Positions 8,595 to 16,014 of a stretch of 64,000 bases of DNA are shown in pieces. Positions within the stretch are counted from its first letter, which is position 1, and each line of letters opens with the position of its first letter. The DNA comes from Castellaniella sp035707805 (GTDB lineage Bacteria > Pseudomonadota > Gammaproteobacteria > Burkholderiales > Burkholderiaceae_B): contig DASSTS010000033.1 of the NCBI GenBank assembly GCA_035707805.1, positions 1 to 64,000 of the forward strand. Reading direction: 5' to 3'. A model generated the notes under the pieces. It saw nothing but the letters and a program-made list of their open reading frames with translations. It made no database searches and was not told the DNA's origin. Made by a program: the position numbers and the translations under genes.

Positions 8595-9476
8595 ATGTCG
8601 ATTCTGATCAACAAGGACACCAAGGTCATCACCCAGGGGATTACCGGCAAGACCGGTCAGTTCCATACCCGCATGTGCCGCGAGTACGCCAACGGCGAGA
8701 ACTGCTTCGTCGCGGGCGTGCATCCCAAGAAGGCCGGCCAGGACTTCGAGGGCATTCCCATCTACGCCTCCGTCAAGGACGCCAAGCAAGCCACGGGCGC
8801 GACCGTGTCGGTCATCTACGTACCGCCCGCCGGCGCCGCGGCCGCCATCTGGGAGGCCGTCGAGGCCGACGTGGATCTGGCCATCTGCATCACCGAGGGC
8901 ATCCCCGTGCGTGACATGCTGGAGGTCCGCAACCGCATGCGCGCCGAAAACCGCAAGACGCTGCTGCTGGGCCCCAACTGCCCGGGCCTGATCACGCCGG
9001 ACGAAATCAAGATCGGCATCATGCCGGGCCACATCCACCGCAAGGGCCGCATCGGCGTCGTCAGCCGTTCGGGCACCCTGACCTACGAAGCCGTGGCCCA
9101 GGTCACGGAACTGGGGCTGGGCCAGTCCAGCGCCGTGGGCATCGGCGGCGATCCGATCAACGGCCTCAAGCACATCGACGTGCTGAAGATGTTCAATGAC
9201 GATCCGGACACCGATGCCGTCATCATGATCGGCGAGATCGGCGGCCCTGACGAGGTCAACGCCGCCCAGTGGGCCAAGGACAACATGAAGAAGCCCGTGG
9301 TCGGCTTCATCGCGGGCGTGACGGCCCCGGCCGGCAAGCGCATGGGCCACGCCGGCGCCCTGATTTCGGGCGGCGCCGACACGGCCGACGCCAAGCTCGA
9401 GATCATGGAAGCCTGCGGCATCCGCACGACGCGCAATCCCTCGGAAATGGGCAAGCTGCTCAAGGCCGTGTTGTAA
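8595..9476 (+). CDS. sucD: Succinyl-CoA synthetase alpha subunit
   Basis: 293 residues, full length. It carries the CoA-binding Rossmann domain (MSILINKDTKVITQGITGKTG) and the phospho-accepting histidine, here His252 in KRMGHAGALISGGADTADAK. GPNCPGLITP and the conserved GEIGG are also seen. It forms a heterodimer/heterotetramer with SucC. It is the second gene of sucCD and is followed by a very clear intrinsic terminator, so the operon ends here. Confidence 0.98.
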   Translation: MSILINKDTKVITQGITGKTGQFHTRMCREYANGENCFVAGVHPKKAGQDFEGIPIYASVKDAKQATGATVSVIYVPPAGAAAAIWEAVEADVDLAICITEGIPVRDMLEVRNRMRAENRKTLLLGPNCPGLITPDEIKIGIMPGHIHRKGRIGVVSRSGTLTYEAVAQVTELGLGQSSAVGIGGDPINGLKHIDVLKMFNDDPDTDAVIMIGEIGGPDEVNAAQWAKDNMKKPVVGFIAGVTAPAGKRMGHAGALISGGADTADAKLEIMEACGIRTTRNPSEMGKLLKAVL

Positions 9477-9522
9477 TATCCATTGTTTGGCGGGGCGCCG
9501 GATCTGCCGGCCCCCGATCTCG

Positions 9523-9550
9523 AAAAAGGCCCGCCGGACGGGCCTTTTTC
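9523..9550 (+). terminator. Intrinsic terminator after sucCD
   Basis: A perfect 11-bp stem, AAAAAGGCCCG (9523-9533) with CGGGCCTTTTT (9539-9549), encloses a 5-base loop; the T-run is part of the stem. It is symmetric enough to work on both strands, but only the sucCD side has a gene that needs it. Confidence 0.93.
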
Positions 9551-9564
9551 TTGGATCCCATGAC

Positions 9565-9660
9565 ATGAAAATCAAACGCCCCACCTTGCTTCAGACCCTG
9601 CTGGCCTTGGCCGTCGTGGGCCTGCTCGCCCGCTTGCTGCTTTCCAGGATGACGCTGTGA
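9565..9660 (+). CDS. Predicted 31-residue membrane micropeptide coupled to hemC
   Basis: ATG at 9565, stop TGA at 9658-9660. The predicted product starts MKIKRPTLLQTLLALAV and continues with a hydrophobic helix, then ends in a basic tail (LLSRMTL). That is a positively charged N-terminus, one membrane span and a short C-terminus. The last base of its stop is the first base of the hemC ATG, the usual geometry for translational coupling. It sits 15 bases after the sucCD terminator, where a hemC leader is expected. No strong Shine-Dalgarno is visible (only ggatcc). It is not a family I recognise; it could be a regulatory leader ORF or chance. Confidence 0.45.
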   Translation: MKIKRPTLLQTLLALAVVGLLARLLLSRMTL

Positions 9661-10598
9661 TGCCCGCTTCCGCTCCCAAGACCCTCGTGATCGCCACCCG
9701 CGCCAGCCGGCTGGCCCTGTGGCAGGCCCGGCACGTCCAGGACGCGCTGCGGCGCCTGTATCCGGACTGCCGGGTCGATCTGCTGGAGATGACCACCCGC
9801 GGCGACCAGATCCTGGACCGCACCTTGTCCAAGGTCGGCGGCAAGGGCCTGTTCGTCAAGGAACTGGAGACCGCGCTGCTGGACGGCCGCGCCGACCTGG
9901 CCGTGCATTCCCTGAAGGACGTGCCGGTGGATCTGAGCGATCCGTTTGCGCTCGCGGCCATCCTCGATCGGGCCGACCCGCACGACGCGCTGGTCTCGAA
10001 CACGGTGTCCCGCCTGGACGAACTGCCGCCCGGCGCCGTCGTGGGCACCTCCAGCCTGCGCCGCGAGGCGCAGCTGCGGTCGCGCTATCCGGGCCTGACG
10101 GTCAAGCCCCTGCGCGGCAATCTGGACACCCGTCTGGCCAAGCTCGACCGCGGCGACTATGCCGCCATCGTACTGGCCGCCGCCGGTCTGCAGCGCCTGG
10201 GCCTGGGCGAGCGCATCCGCGCCGTCCTGCCGGCCGAACTCAGCCTGCCGGCGGCCGGGCAGGGCGCCCTGGGCATCGAGACCCTGGCCGCGCGCGAGGA
10301 CCTGCGCGCCTGGCTGGCGCCCCTGTCCAGCCCCGATACGACCGCCTGCGCCGTGGCCGAGCGCGCCGTATCCCGCACTCTGGGCGGATCTTGCCAGGTG
10401 CCGCTAGCCGCCTACGCCGTGCTCAGCCAGGGCGGCCTGCACCTGCGCGCGCTGGTGGCCGAGCCGGACGGCAGCCGCGTGCTGCGCGCCGAGGCCAGCG
10501 GGCCGCTGGCGCAGGCCGATGCACTGGGCACCGCCGTCGCCCGGGACCTGCTGGACCAGGGCGCGGACGCGATCCTGGCCCGCCTTTCGGCCGCCTGA
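9660..10598 (+). CDS. hemC: Porphobilinogen deaminase (hydroxymethylbilane synthase)
   Basis: 312 residues. It polymerises four porphobilinogens to hydroxymethylbilane in haem synthesis, in the cytosol, using a dipyrromethane cofactor. Motifs: ATRASRLALWQARHVQ, GDQILDRTLSKVGGKGLFVKEL, SLKDVP, GTSSLRREAQL, and the cofactor-binding Cys245 in LGGSCQVPLAAYA. The ATG at 9660 overlaps the stop of the upstream micro-ORF; a GTG at 9657 is also possible. hemD follows after 6 bases. Confidence 0.97.
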   Translation: MPASAPKTLVIATRASRLALWQARHVQDALRRLYPDCRVDLLEMTTRGDQILDRTLSKVGGKGLFVKELETALLDGRADLAVHSLKDVPVDLSDPFALAAILDRADPHDALVSNTVSRLDELPPGAVVGTSSLRREAQLRSRYPGLTVKPLRGNLDTRLAKLDRGDYAAIVLAAAGLQRLGLGERIRAVLPAELSLPAAGQGALGIETLAAREDLRAWLAPLSSPDTTACAVAERAVSRTLGGSCQVPLAAYAVLSQGGLHLRALVAEPDGSRVLRAEASGPLAQADALGTAVARDLLDQGADAILARLSAA

Positions 10599-10604
10599 GG
10601 CTCC

Positions 10605-11393
10605 ATGGACGCCGCCGGCGCGCCGCGGATCGTGCTGACCCGCCCCGCGGGACGCAACGAATCCCTGGCACGGGCCCTGCGCGAGGAAGGCCTGCAGGCG
10701 CTGGTGGCGCCGGCGCTGCGCATCGAAACGCTGGACGCGCCCCGGCCCCCGGCACGGCCCGGCGATCTGCTGGTCTTCGTCAGCGGCCAGGCGGTGGCGG
10801 CCTATTTCGGCGGTTCGTCCACGGACACGGCCGGCTGGCCCCCGGGCGCCTGGGCCGGCGCCGTGGGCCCGGCCACCGGCCGCGCCCTGGAGGCGCACGT
10901 GCCGCCCGGCCGCATCCTGATGCCGGCCGCCGGCCAGCCGCCCGATTCCGAGGCCCTGCTGGCCGCCATCGACGAACGTCGCCTGCCGCCGGCGCAGGCT
11001 CACATCCTGCGCGCGACCCGGGGACGCGACTGGCTGGCCGCGCAGCTGCGCGAGCGCGGCTGGCAGGTCGATTGCCACGCCCTGTACCGCCGCCTGCCGT
11101 GTGGCTGGGACCGCCAGACCTGCCTGGCTCTGAGCGGCGCCGGCGCGGCCGTGCTGCTGCTGACCAGCGCCGAAGCTCTGACCGCCATCGAGTCCAGCCT
11201 GTTGCGCCAGGACCTGCCCTGGCCGGCCGTCTTGCACGTTGTTACGCTGCACGAACGGATCGCGCGCCGTTTACAATGTCGCTACGCCGGACAGCCCGGC
11301 ACAGTGTTGCATGTCACGTTCAGCAGCCCCGATGAGGCGGCCCTGTTTCAGGCTATAGTGGCAGCAACCCGGCAGCTTTCCCGAAGGACCTGA
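10605..11393 (+). CDS. hemD: Uroporphyrinogen-III synthase
   Basis: 262 residues. It cyclises hydroxymethylbilane with inversion of ring D, the step after HemC. This family diverges strongly; what is seen is the start RIVLTRPAGRNESLARALREEG, FVSGQAVAAYF, GPATGRALEAHVPPG, the linker ILRATRGRDWLAAQLRERGWQVD and a late LLTSAEALTAIE. Position between hemC and hemX is strong support. The ATG at 10605 lies 6 bases after hemC, so coupling is likely. Confidence 0.93.
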   Translation: MDAAGAPRIVLTRPAGRNESLARALREEGLQALVAPALRIETLDAPRPPARPGDLLVFVSGQAVAAYFGGSSTDTAGWPPGAWAGAVGPATGRALEAHVPPGRILMPAAGQPPDSEALLAAIDERRLPPAQAHILRATRGRDWLAAQLRERGWQVDCHALYRRLPCGWDRQTCLALSGAGAAVLLLTSAEALTAIESSLLRQDLPWPAVLHVVTLHERIARRLQCRYAGQPGTVLHVTFSSPDEAALFQAIVAATRQLSRRT

Positions 11394-11401
11394 ACGCCGT
11401 C

Positions 11402-12655
11402 ATGAGTGAACCCGACCACAGCACGCCCGTTTCTTCCGCCATTCCCGCCGCGCCGGCCACGGCGCTGGCCAACGCCCAGGCCGCGCCCCGGCAATCCGGC
11501 GGCATCGGGCGGGTGCTGCTGGTAGTACTGGTCCTGCTGGCGCTGGTGCTCGGGGCCGCCCTCTACGAGCAGAACCGTCAGTACCGCGTGCTGCGGGCCG
11601 ATTTCCAGCAGCAGCACGACGACAACGCGCAGTCCCTCCAGGACGCCCGCAGCCAGGCCGCCCAGGCCCTGTCCCTGGCGCACGAGCAGGCCGCTCAGGT
11701 CGAGGATCTGCGCAGCGCCCTGGACGCCACCACCAACCAGGTGCAGGAACTGGACCAGGCCCTCCAACTCATGACCGACAGCGGCTCGGACCTGCTGCTG
11801 CTCAACGACATCGATCACCTCGTGACCATCGCCCAGCAGCAGCTGTCGCTGGGCGGCAATGTCGCCAACGCCATCATTTCCCTCGAGGCCGCCCAGGCGC
11901 AACTGGCGCGCGCCAACCGGCCCAACCTGGCCGCGCTGCAGCAGTCCATCAACGGCGATCTCGAGCGCCTGCGCGCGGTGGCCACCATCAACCTGCCGGC
12001 CCTGTCCGCCCAGCTGGACCAGCTGTCGGACTTCCTCGGCTCCGCGCCGCTGCTGATGCCCGACACGGCGGCCTCGGCGGCGGCCGCCCCGGCGCCGGGC
12101 GCGTCGGCGGCGCGCGACGCGGCGGCGGCCGCCCCCGCGCAACGGCCCGAGGGATGGCGCGGTCTCGTCCAGGATGCCTGGGACTGGACGCGGGGCGCCA
12201 CGGTGCAGGTGACGCAGGACCTCAAGGGCCTGTTCGACATCCGCCGCGTGGATGACTCGGCCGCCCTGCTGATGTCGCCGGACCAGGCCCTGCGTTTTCG
12301 CGAGGGCCTGAAACAGCGCGCCGTCACCGCCCAGCTGGCCCTGATGATGCACCAGTCCCGCATCTGGAAGGCCGAGCTCGACCGGATCGCCCGTGCCATC
12401 GACCAGCGCTACGACATGCGGGCCGAGCCCTCCCGGCAGGCGCTCAAGCTCGCGCGTGCGCTGCACGACACGCCCATCGAGGTGTCCCTGCCCGACGTCG
12501 GCAACAGCCTGGCCGCCATCGCGGCCGCCCGCGACGCGGAGGCCGCCCGCAGCGACGAGCAGGATCCCGGCAACGGAGACCCCGGCGCGCCGTCCGACGA
12601 TTCCGCGGCGCCCGCCGTCCAGTCGCCCGCCAGCGCCGGCGCCGGTGCGGTCTGA
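11402..12655 (+). CDS. hemX: HemX family membrane protein
   Basis: 417 residues. A Pro/Ala-rich cytoplasmic N-terminus is followed by one membrane helix at about residues 38-57 (GRVLLVVLVLLALVLGAALY), a coiled-coil-like Gln/Ala-rich stretch (residues about 65-125), and the HemX domain with LLNDIDHLVTIAQQQLSLGGNV. The C-terminal 40 residues are low complexity (Ala, Pro, Asp). Despite older names the family has no methyltransferase domain here; its role near the haem enzymes is unclear. It sits between hemD and hemY with gaps under 13 bases, the normal hemCDXY order. Confidence 0.9.
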   Translation: MSEPDHSTPVSSAIPAAPATALANAQAAPRQSGGIGRVLLVVLVLLALVLGAALYEQNRQYRVLRADFQQQHDDNAQSLQDARSQAAQALSLAHEQAAQVEDLRSALDATTNQVQELDQALQLMTDSGSDLLLLNDIDHLVTIAQQQLSLGGNVANAIISLEAAQAQLARANRPNLAALQQSINGDLERLRAVATINLPALSAQLDQLSDFLGSAPLLMPDTAASAAAAPAPGASAARDAAAAAPAQRPEGWRGLVQDAWDWTRGATVQVTQDLKGLFDIRRVDDSAALLMSPDQALRFREGLKQRAVTAQLALMMHQSRIWKAELDRIARAIDQRYDMRAEPSRQALKLARALHDTPIEVSLPDVGNSLAAIAAARDAEAARSDEQDPGNGDPGAPSDDSAAPAVQSPASAGAGAV

Positions 12656-12667
12656 CAGGGGGATGTG

Positions 12668-14167
12668 ATGCGTTCCTGGATCTGGACCCTGGTTCTGCTG
12701 GCGGCGGCCGTCGGGCTGGCGCTGGCCGTGCACGACCACAGCGGCAACGTCATCATCATCGCGCAGCCGTGGCGCCTGGAACTGTCGCTGCCGCTGGCCG
12801 TGGTGCTGGCGATGGTCGCGTTCCTGGCCCTGCACTGGCTGCTGCGGCTGCTGCGCTGGATGGGCAACAGCCCGGACCGGCTGCGCAGCTGGCGCGGCCG
12901 CCGGGCGCAGCGCCGCGACATCGAACTGCTGGAGCGCGGCTGGATCAACGTCCTGGAAGGCCGCTACGTCCAGGCCGAAAAGGATCTTTCCAGCCTCTTG
13001 TCGCGCACCCGTTCGGCCGACCGCAAGGTACTGGCCGGCCTCAGCGCGGCCCGGGCGTTGCACCTGCTGGGCGAATACGGCCGCCGCGACCACACCCTGA
13101 AGCTCGCCCAGGAAGGCGCGGGCCAGGACACCCGCCTGCGCCAGGCGGTGGATACGGTGACGGCCGAGATGTACCTGGACCAGAATCGCGCCCAGGAGGC
13201 CCTGGACCTGCTGGAGCCGCTGCAGGACGCGTCCTCGCGCTTCCTGCACGCCACCCGGCTGCTGCTGCGGGCCCATCGCCAGCTGGGCCATGCCGATCGC
13301 GTGTACGCGCTGACGCGCCTGCTGCTGCGGCGCAGCGCCATCGACGAGGCGCAGGCCCAGGCCTTCATCCGCGAGGCCGCCGCCCAGCGCCTCGAGGCCG
13401 TCGATGCTGCTGGCTGGAGCGCCCTGTGGGGCGACCTGACCGCGGAAGAGCGGCTGGCGCCCGAGGTCGCGCTGGCCGGCGCCCGCGCCCAGGCCCGTTT
13501 CGGCCGGCCCGGCGAGGCGGCGCGGATCCTCGAGGCGGCCCTGAACCGCCGGCTGGACGACCGGCTGTTGCGCGCCTATTCGCAATGCGACGCAGAGCAG
13601 GCCCGCCAGCGCCTGGGCCACGCCGAACTCTGGCTCAAGTCCAACGCCGACCATCCCGGCCTGCTGGCCGCCCTGGGCCAGCTGTGCCTGGCCGCGCAGC
13701 TGTGGGGGCAGGGCGCGCATTACCTCGAACGCAGCCTGGCGCTGCGGGCCGACATCCACATCCATGCCCTGCTGGGCAATCTGCACGACGCGTTGGGGCA
13801 TCCCGAGCAGGCGCTGCTGCATTGGCGCGCGGCCTGCGAGGCGGCTGACGCCGAGCTGCCCGCCATCCAGCGCCCGCTGCCCGCCGCCGACACGCGCGGC
13901 GATCCGCAGTTCCTGCGCGAATCCCGCGATGCCGCCGAGGACGCCTCCGACGGCGCGCCCGACACGCATGCCGCCATGACGGTGGCCGCCAGCGGCGCCT
14001 ATCTGCTGGACGCCGCCGAGGACGACGGGCCCCGGCCGGCCGACGCGCCCCGGGCCGCGGCCGAGCCCGCGCCACAGATCGGCCGGGCCGAGGACGACTA
14101 CTTCGACACGGCCCCCATCCCGGGCGTGGACATGTCCCTGACCTCGGATCGCAGCGGACAGAAATGA
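12668..14167 (+). CDS. hemY: HemY family protein with TPR-like repeats
   Basis: 499 residues. Two membrane helices near the N-terminus (about residues 3-19 and 38-57) precede the HemY_N signature (RRAQRRDIELLERGWINVLEGRYVQAEK) and TPR-like helical repeats to about residue 400. A hydrophilic, acidic tail of about 100 residues (EDASDGAPDTH, AEDDYFDTAPIPG) makes it longer than the usual ~400. This is the proteobacterial HemY, not protoporphyrinogen oxidase. ATG 12668 is preferred to a GTG at 12665. It is the last gene of hemCDXY. Confidence 0.92.
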   Translation: MRSWIWTLVLLAAAVGLALAVHDHSGNVIIIAQPWRLELSLPLAVVLAMVAFLALHWLLRLLRWMGNSPDRLRSWRGRRAQRRDIELLERGWINVLEGRYVQAEKDLSSLLSRTRSADRKVLAGLSAARALHLLGEYGRRDHTLKLAQEGAGQDTRLRQAVDTVTAEMYLDQNRAQEALDLLEPLQDASSRFLHATRLLLRAHRQLGHADRVYALTRLLLRRSAIDEAQAQAFIREAAAQRLEAVDAAGWSALWGDLTAEERLAPEVALAGARAQARFGRPGEAARILEAALNRRLDDRLLRAYSQCDAEQARQRLGHAELWLKSNADHPGLLAALGQLCLAAQLWGQGAHYLERSLALRADIHIHALLGNLHDALGHPEQALLHWRAACEAADAELPAIQRPLPAADTRGDPQFLRESRDAAEDASDGAPDTHAAMTVAASGAYLLDAAEDDGPRPADAPRAAAEPAPQIGRAEDDYFDTAPIPGVDMSLTSDRSGQK

Positions 14168-14203
14168 TTTTCGCTTCTTCAGACTGACAAACCAAGGAAC
14201 CCC

Positions 14204-14740
14204 ATGAGCCTAGATCGCGTCCCGGCCGGCGACAAGCTGCCCGAAGAATTCAATGTCGTCATCGAGATCCCCATGAACGCCGATCCCGTCAAGTACGAGG
14301 TCGACAAGGCCAGCGGCGCCGTGTTCGTGGACCGGTTCATGCTGACGGCGATGCATTATCCCTGCAACTACGGCTACATCCCGCAGACCCTGTCCGAGGA
14401 CGGCGACCCCGTCGACGTGCTGGTCATCGCGCCGTTCCCGGTCGCCGTCGGCTCGGTGATCCGCTGCCGTGCGCTGGGCGTGATGAACATGGAAGACGAG
14501 GCCGGCAAGGACGCCAAGCTGCTGGCCCGCCCGGTGGACAAGCTGTATCCGCCGTACCGCCAGATCGAGTCGACCGCCGACCTGCCCGCCGAGGAACTGC
14601 AGTGCATCCAGCATTTCTTCGAACACTACAAGGACCTGGAAAAGGGCAAGTGGGTCAAGGTGCAGGGCTGGTCGGGCGTGGACGCCGCCAAGGAAGAGAT
14701 CCGCGCCTCGGTCCAACGCTACGAACAAGGCAAGGCCTGA
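14204..14740 (+). CDS. ppa: Inorganic pyrophosphatase (family I)
   Basis: 178 residues, standard length for soluble family I enzymes. It hydrolyses pyrophosphate and so drives biosynthetic reactions. Conserved elements: NVVIEIPMNADPVKYEVDKASG, MHYPCNYGYIPQTLSEDGDPVDVLV with the metal-binding acidic residues, and EDEAGKDAKLLARPVDKLYPPY. An AAGGAA site precedes the ATG. A strong terminator follows, so it is probably monocistronic or the end of a short unit. Confidence 0.98.
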   Translation: MSLDRVPAGDKLPEEFNVVIEIPMNADPVKYEVDKASGAVFVDRFMLTAMHYPCNYGYIPQTLSEDGDPVDVLVIAPFPVAVGSVIRCRALGVMNMEDEAGKDAKLLARPVDKLYPPYRQIESTADLPAEELQCIQHFFEHYKDLEKGKWVKVQGWSGVDAAKEEIRASVQRYEQGKA

Positions 14741-14767
14741 TCGCCACGACAGCGATACCGTCTTCGA

Positions 14768-14793
14768 GTCCGGCCCCGGGGCCGGACTTTTTT
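14768..14793 (+). terminator. Intrinsic terminator after ppa
   Basis: A perfect 20-base palindrome, gtccggcccc (14768-14777) followed by ggggccggac (14778-14787), is followed by six T (14788-14793). The ribosome site CTGGAGG of the next gene begins one base later, so terminator and ribosome site are packed together. Confidence 0.9.
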
Positions 14794-14805
14794 CTGGAGG
14801 AACCC

Positions 14806-15504
14806 ATGGAAGAGACTGTCATTCCCCGTCCCGAGCCGGTCACGCTGGCCGTGCACGGATCCTCGGCGCGCTTTCCGGTGCGCCGCATCTACTGCGTTGG
14901 CCGCAATTACGCGGACCACCAGCGTGAGATGGGCGGCACGGGGCGCGAGTTGCCGTTTTTCTTCGGCAAGCCGGCCGATACCGTGCTGAACGTGGCCGAC
15001 GGCGCCGAAGGCCTCATGCCGTATCCCTCGGCCACCCGCGAACTGCATCACGAGATCGAACTGGTGGCGGCGCTGGGATCCGGCGGCCGCGACCTGGACG
15101 CCGACCAGGCCGCCCGCGCGATCTGGGGCTATGCCATCGGCCTGGACATGACGCGCCGCGATCTGCAGGCCGAGGCCAAGAAGACCGGCCGTCCCTGGGA
15201 AACCGCCAAGGGCTTCGACCACAGCGCGCCCATCGGCCCGGTCCATCGCGCGGCCGACACCGGGCCCATGATCTCCGGGCGCATCGCGCTGTCGGTCAAC
15301 GGCCAGCCGCGCCAGTCGGGCGACCTGGCGGACATGATCTGGTCCATCCCGGAGGCCATCGCCTATCTGTCCACCCTGTTCGAGCTGCGGCCCGGCGACC
15401 TCGTCTTCACGGGCACCCCGGCCGGCGTCGGCGCGGTGGCCGCGGGCGATCAATTGCGCGGCGAGATCGAGGGCCTGGGATCGCTGCAGGTGCGCATCGG
15501 CTAG
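14806..15504 (+). CDS. Fumarylacetoacetate hydrolase family protein, fumarylpyruvate-hydrolase-like
   Basis: 232 residues. It carries the FAH fold with CVGRNYADHQREMG, ELPFFFGKPADTV, the metal-binding HHEIELV (acidic ligands), GYAIGLDMTRRDLQ and FTGTPAGVGAV. Short family members with this N-terminus include fumarylpyruvate hydrolases (NagK/NahK type), which cleave 3-fumarylpyruvate in gentisate breakdown. No other gentisate gene is nearby, so the substrate is open. The ATG at 14806 has CTGGAGG 5 bases upstream; an earlier frame opening inside ppa is rejected. A terminator follows. Confidence 0.88.
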   Translation: MEETVIPRPEPVTLAVHGSSARFPVRRIYCVGRNYADHQREMGGTGRELPFFFGKPADTVLNVADGAEGLMPYPSATRELHHEIELVAALGSGGRDLDADQAARAIWGYAIGLDMTRRDLQAEAKKTGRPWETAKGFDHSAPIGPVHRAADTGPMISGRIALSVNGQPRQSGDLADMIWSIPEAIAYLSTLFELRPGDLVFTGTPAGVGAVAAGDQLRGEIEGLGSLQVRIG

Positions 15505-15533
15505 CGTCCTGACTGACCCCGTCCGCGTCACTA

Positions 15534-15568
15534 CAAACCCGCCCGGTCCTCCGGGCGGGTTTGTTTTA
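15534..15568 (+). terminator. Intrinsic terminator after the FAH-family gene
   Basis: A 13-bp perfect stem, caaacccgcccgg (15534-15546) with ccgggcgggtttg (15551-15563), encloses the loop tcct and is followed by TTTTA. It isolates the housekeeping block from the Tad-like locus. Confidence 0.93.
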
Positions 15569-15648
15569 TCCAAGGTGGAAAGTGCGAATAGGCGGGCGGT
15601 CCGGGGCGGGGCACACTGGGCGTCCCTTCAGTCCCGCCGGAGCCCGCC

Positions 15649-16014
15649 ATGTCATCGCGCTGCCGTTTCCCGTTTTTTCCCGTCCGCCGGCCCGGCGCCG
15701 TGAGGCACCCGCTGTCATGGCCCGCGCGGCGTCGGCCGCACGGAGGCTCGCCGTCAGGCGCGGCGGGCCAGCGGGGGCAGGCCATGGTCGAATACATCAT
15801 CGTCGTCGCCCTGGTCGCCGTGGCGGCCATCGCCGTCTACCAGCTGTTCGGCCAGGTCATCCGCGCGCAGACGGCCGCCATGGCGCGCGAGATCGCCGGC
15901 GAGGACGGCAGCGAGCAGTCGCGGATGGCGCAGACGGCCGCTGAATCGGCGGCCGAGCAGACGGCGGCCAAGACGCTGAAGTCCTTCACCGGCAATGCGG
16001 CGGCGGGGCAGTAG
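15649..16014 (+). CDS. Flp/Tad pilin-like protein
   Basis: Up to 121 residues. A basic leader ends in a class IVb prepilin-type site G-QAMVEYIIVVALVAV: glycine before the cut, Glu at +5 and Tyr at +6, then a hydrophobic helix. The mature part is about 78 residues, longer than typical Flp, with a hydrophilic Ala/Gln/Glu-rich tail (AQTAAESAAEQTAAK). The ATG at 15649 gives a 43-residue leader; a GTG at 15700 would give about 26, closer to known leaders. First gene of the Tad-like cluster, and its stop abuts the next start. It may be the major pilin or a pseudopilin. Confidence 0.75.
   Translation: MSSRCRFPFFPVRRPGAVRHPLSWPARRRPHGGSPSGAAGQRGQAMVEYIIVVALVAVAAIAVYQLFGQVIRAQTAAMAREIAGEDGSEQSRMAQTAAESAAEQTAAKTLKSFTGNAAAGQ

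Noticed and set aside
11402..12655. Uroporphyrin-III C-methyltransferase as product of hemX
   Set aside because: No tetrapyrrole methylase motifs are present; the name is historical.
11348..13969. Open frame of about 870 codons on the minus strand
   Set aside because: Antisense shadow of hemX and hemY, whose families are clearly recognised on the plus strand.
12668..14167. Protoporphyrinogen oxidase as product of hemY
   Set aside because: The protein has two N-terminal helices and TPR-like repeats, with no FAD-binding GxGxxG region; it belongs to the proteobacterial HemY family of a different kind.
14602..14805. N-terminal extension of the FAH-family gene into ppa
   Set aside because: The extra residues are out-of-frame ppa sequence and cross a strong terminator; a clear ribosome site marks ATG 14806.
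15569..15648. Sigma-54 promoter before the Tad-like locus
   Set aside because: No GG-N10-GC element with adequate flanking match (TGGCAC/TTGCA) could be found.
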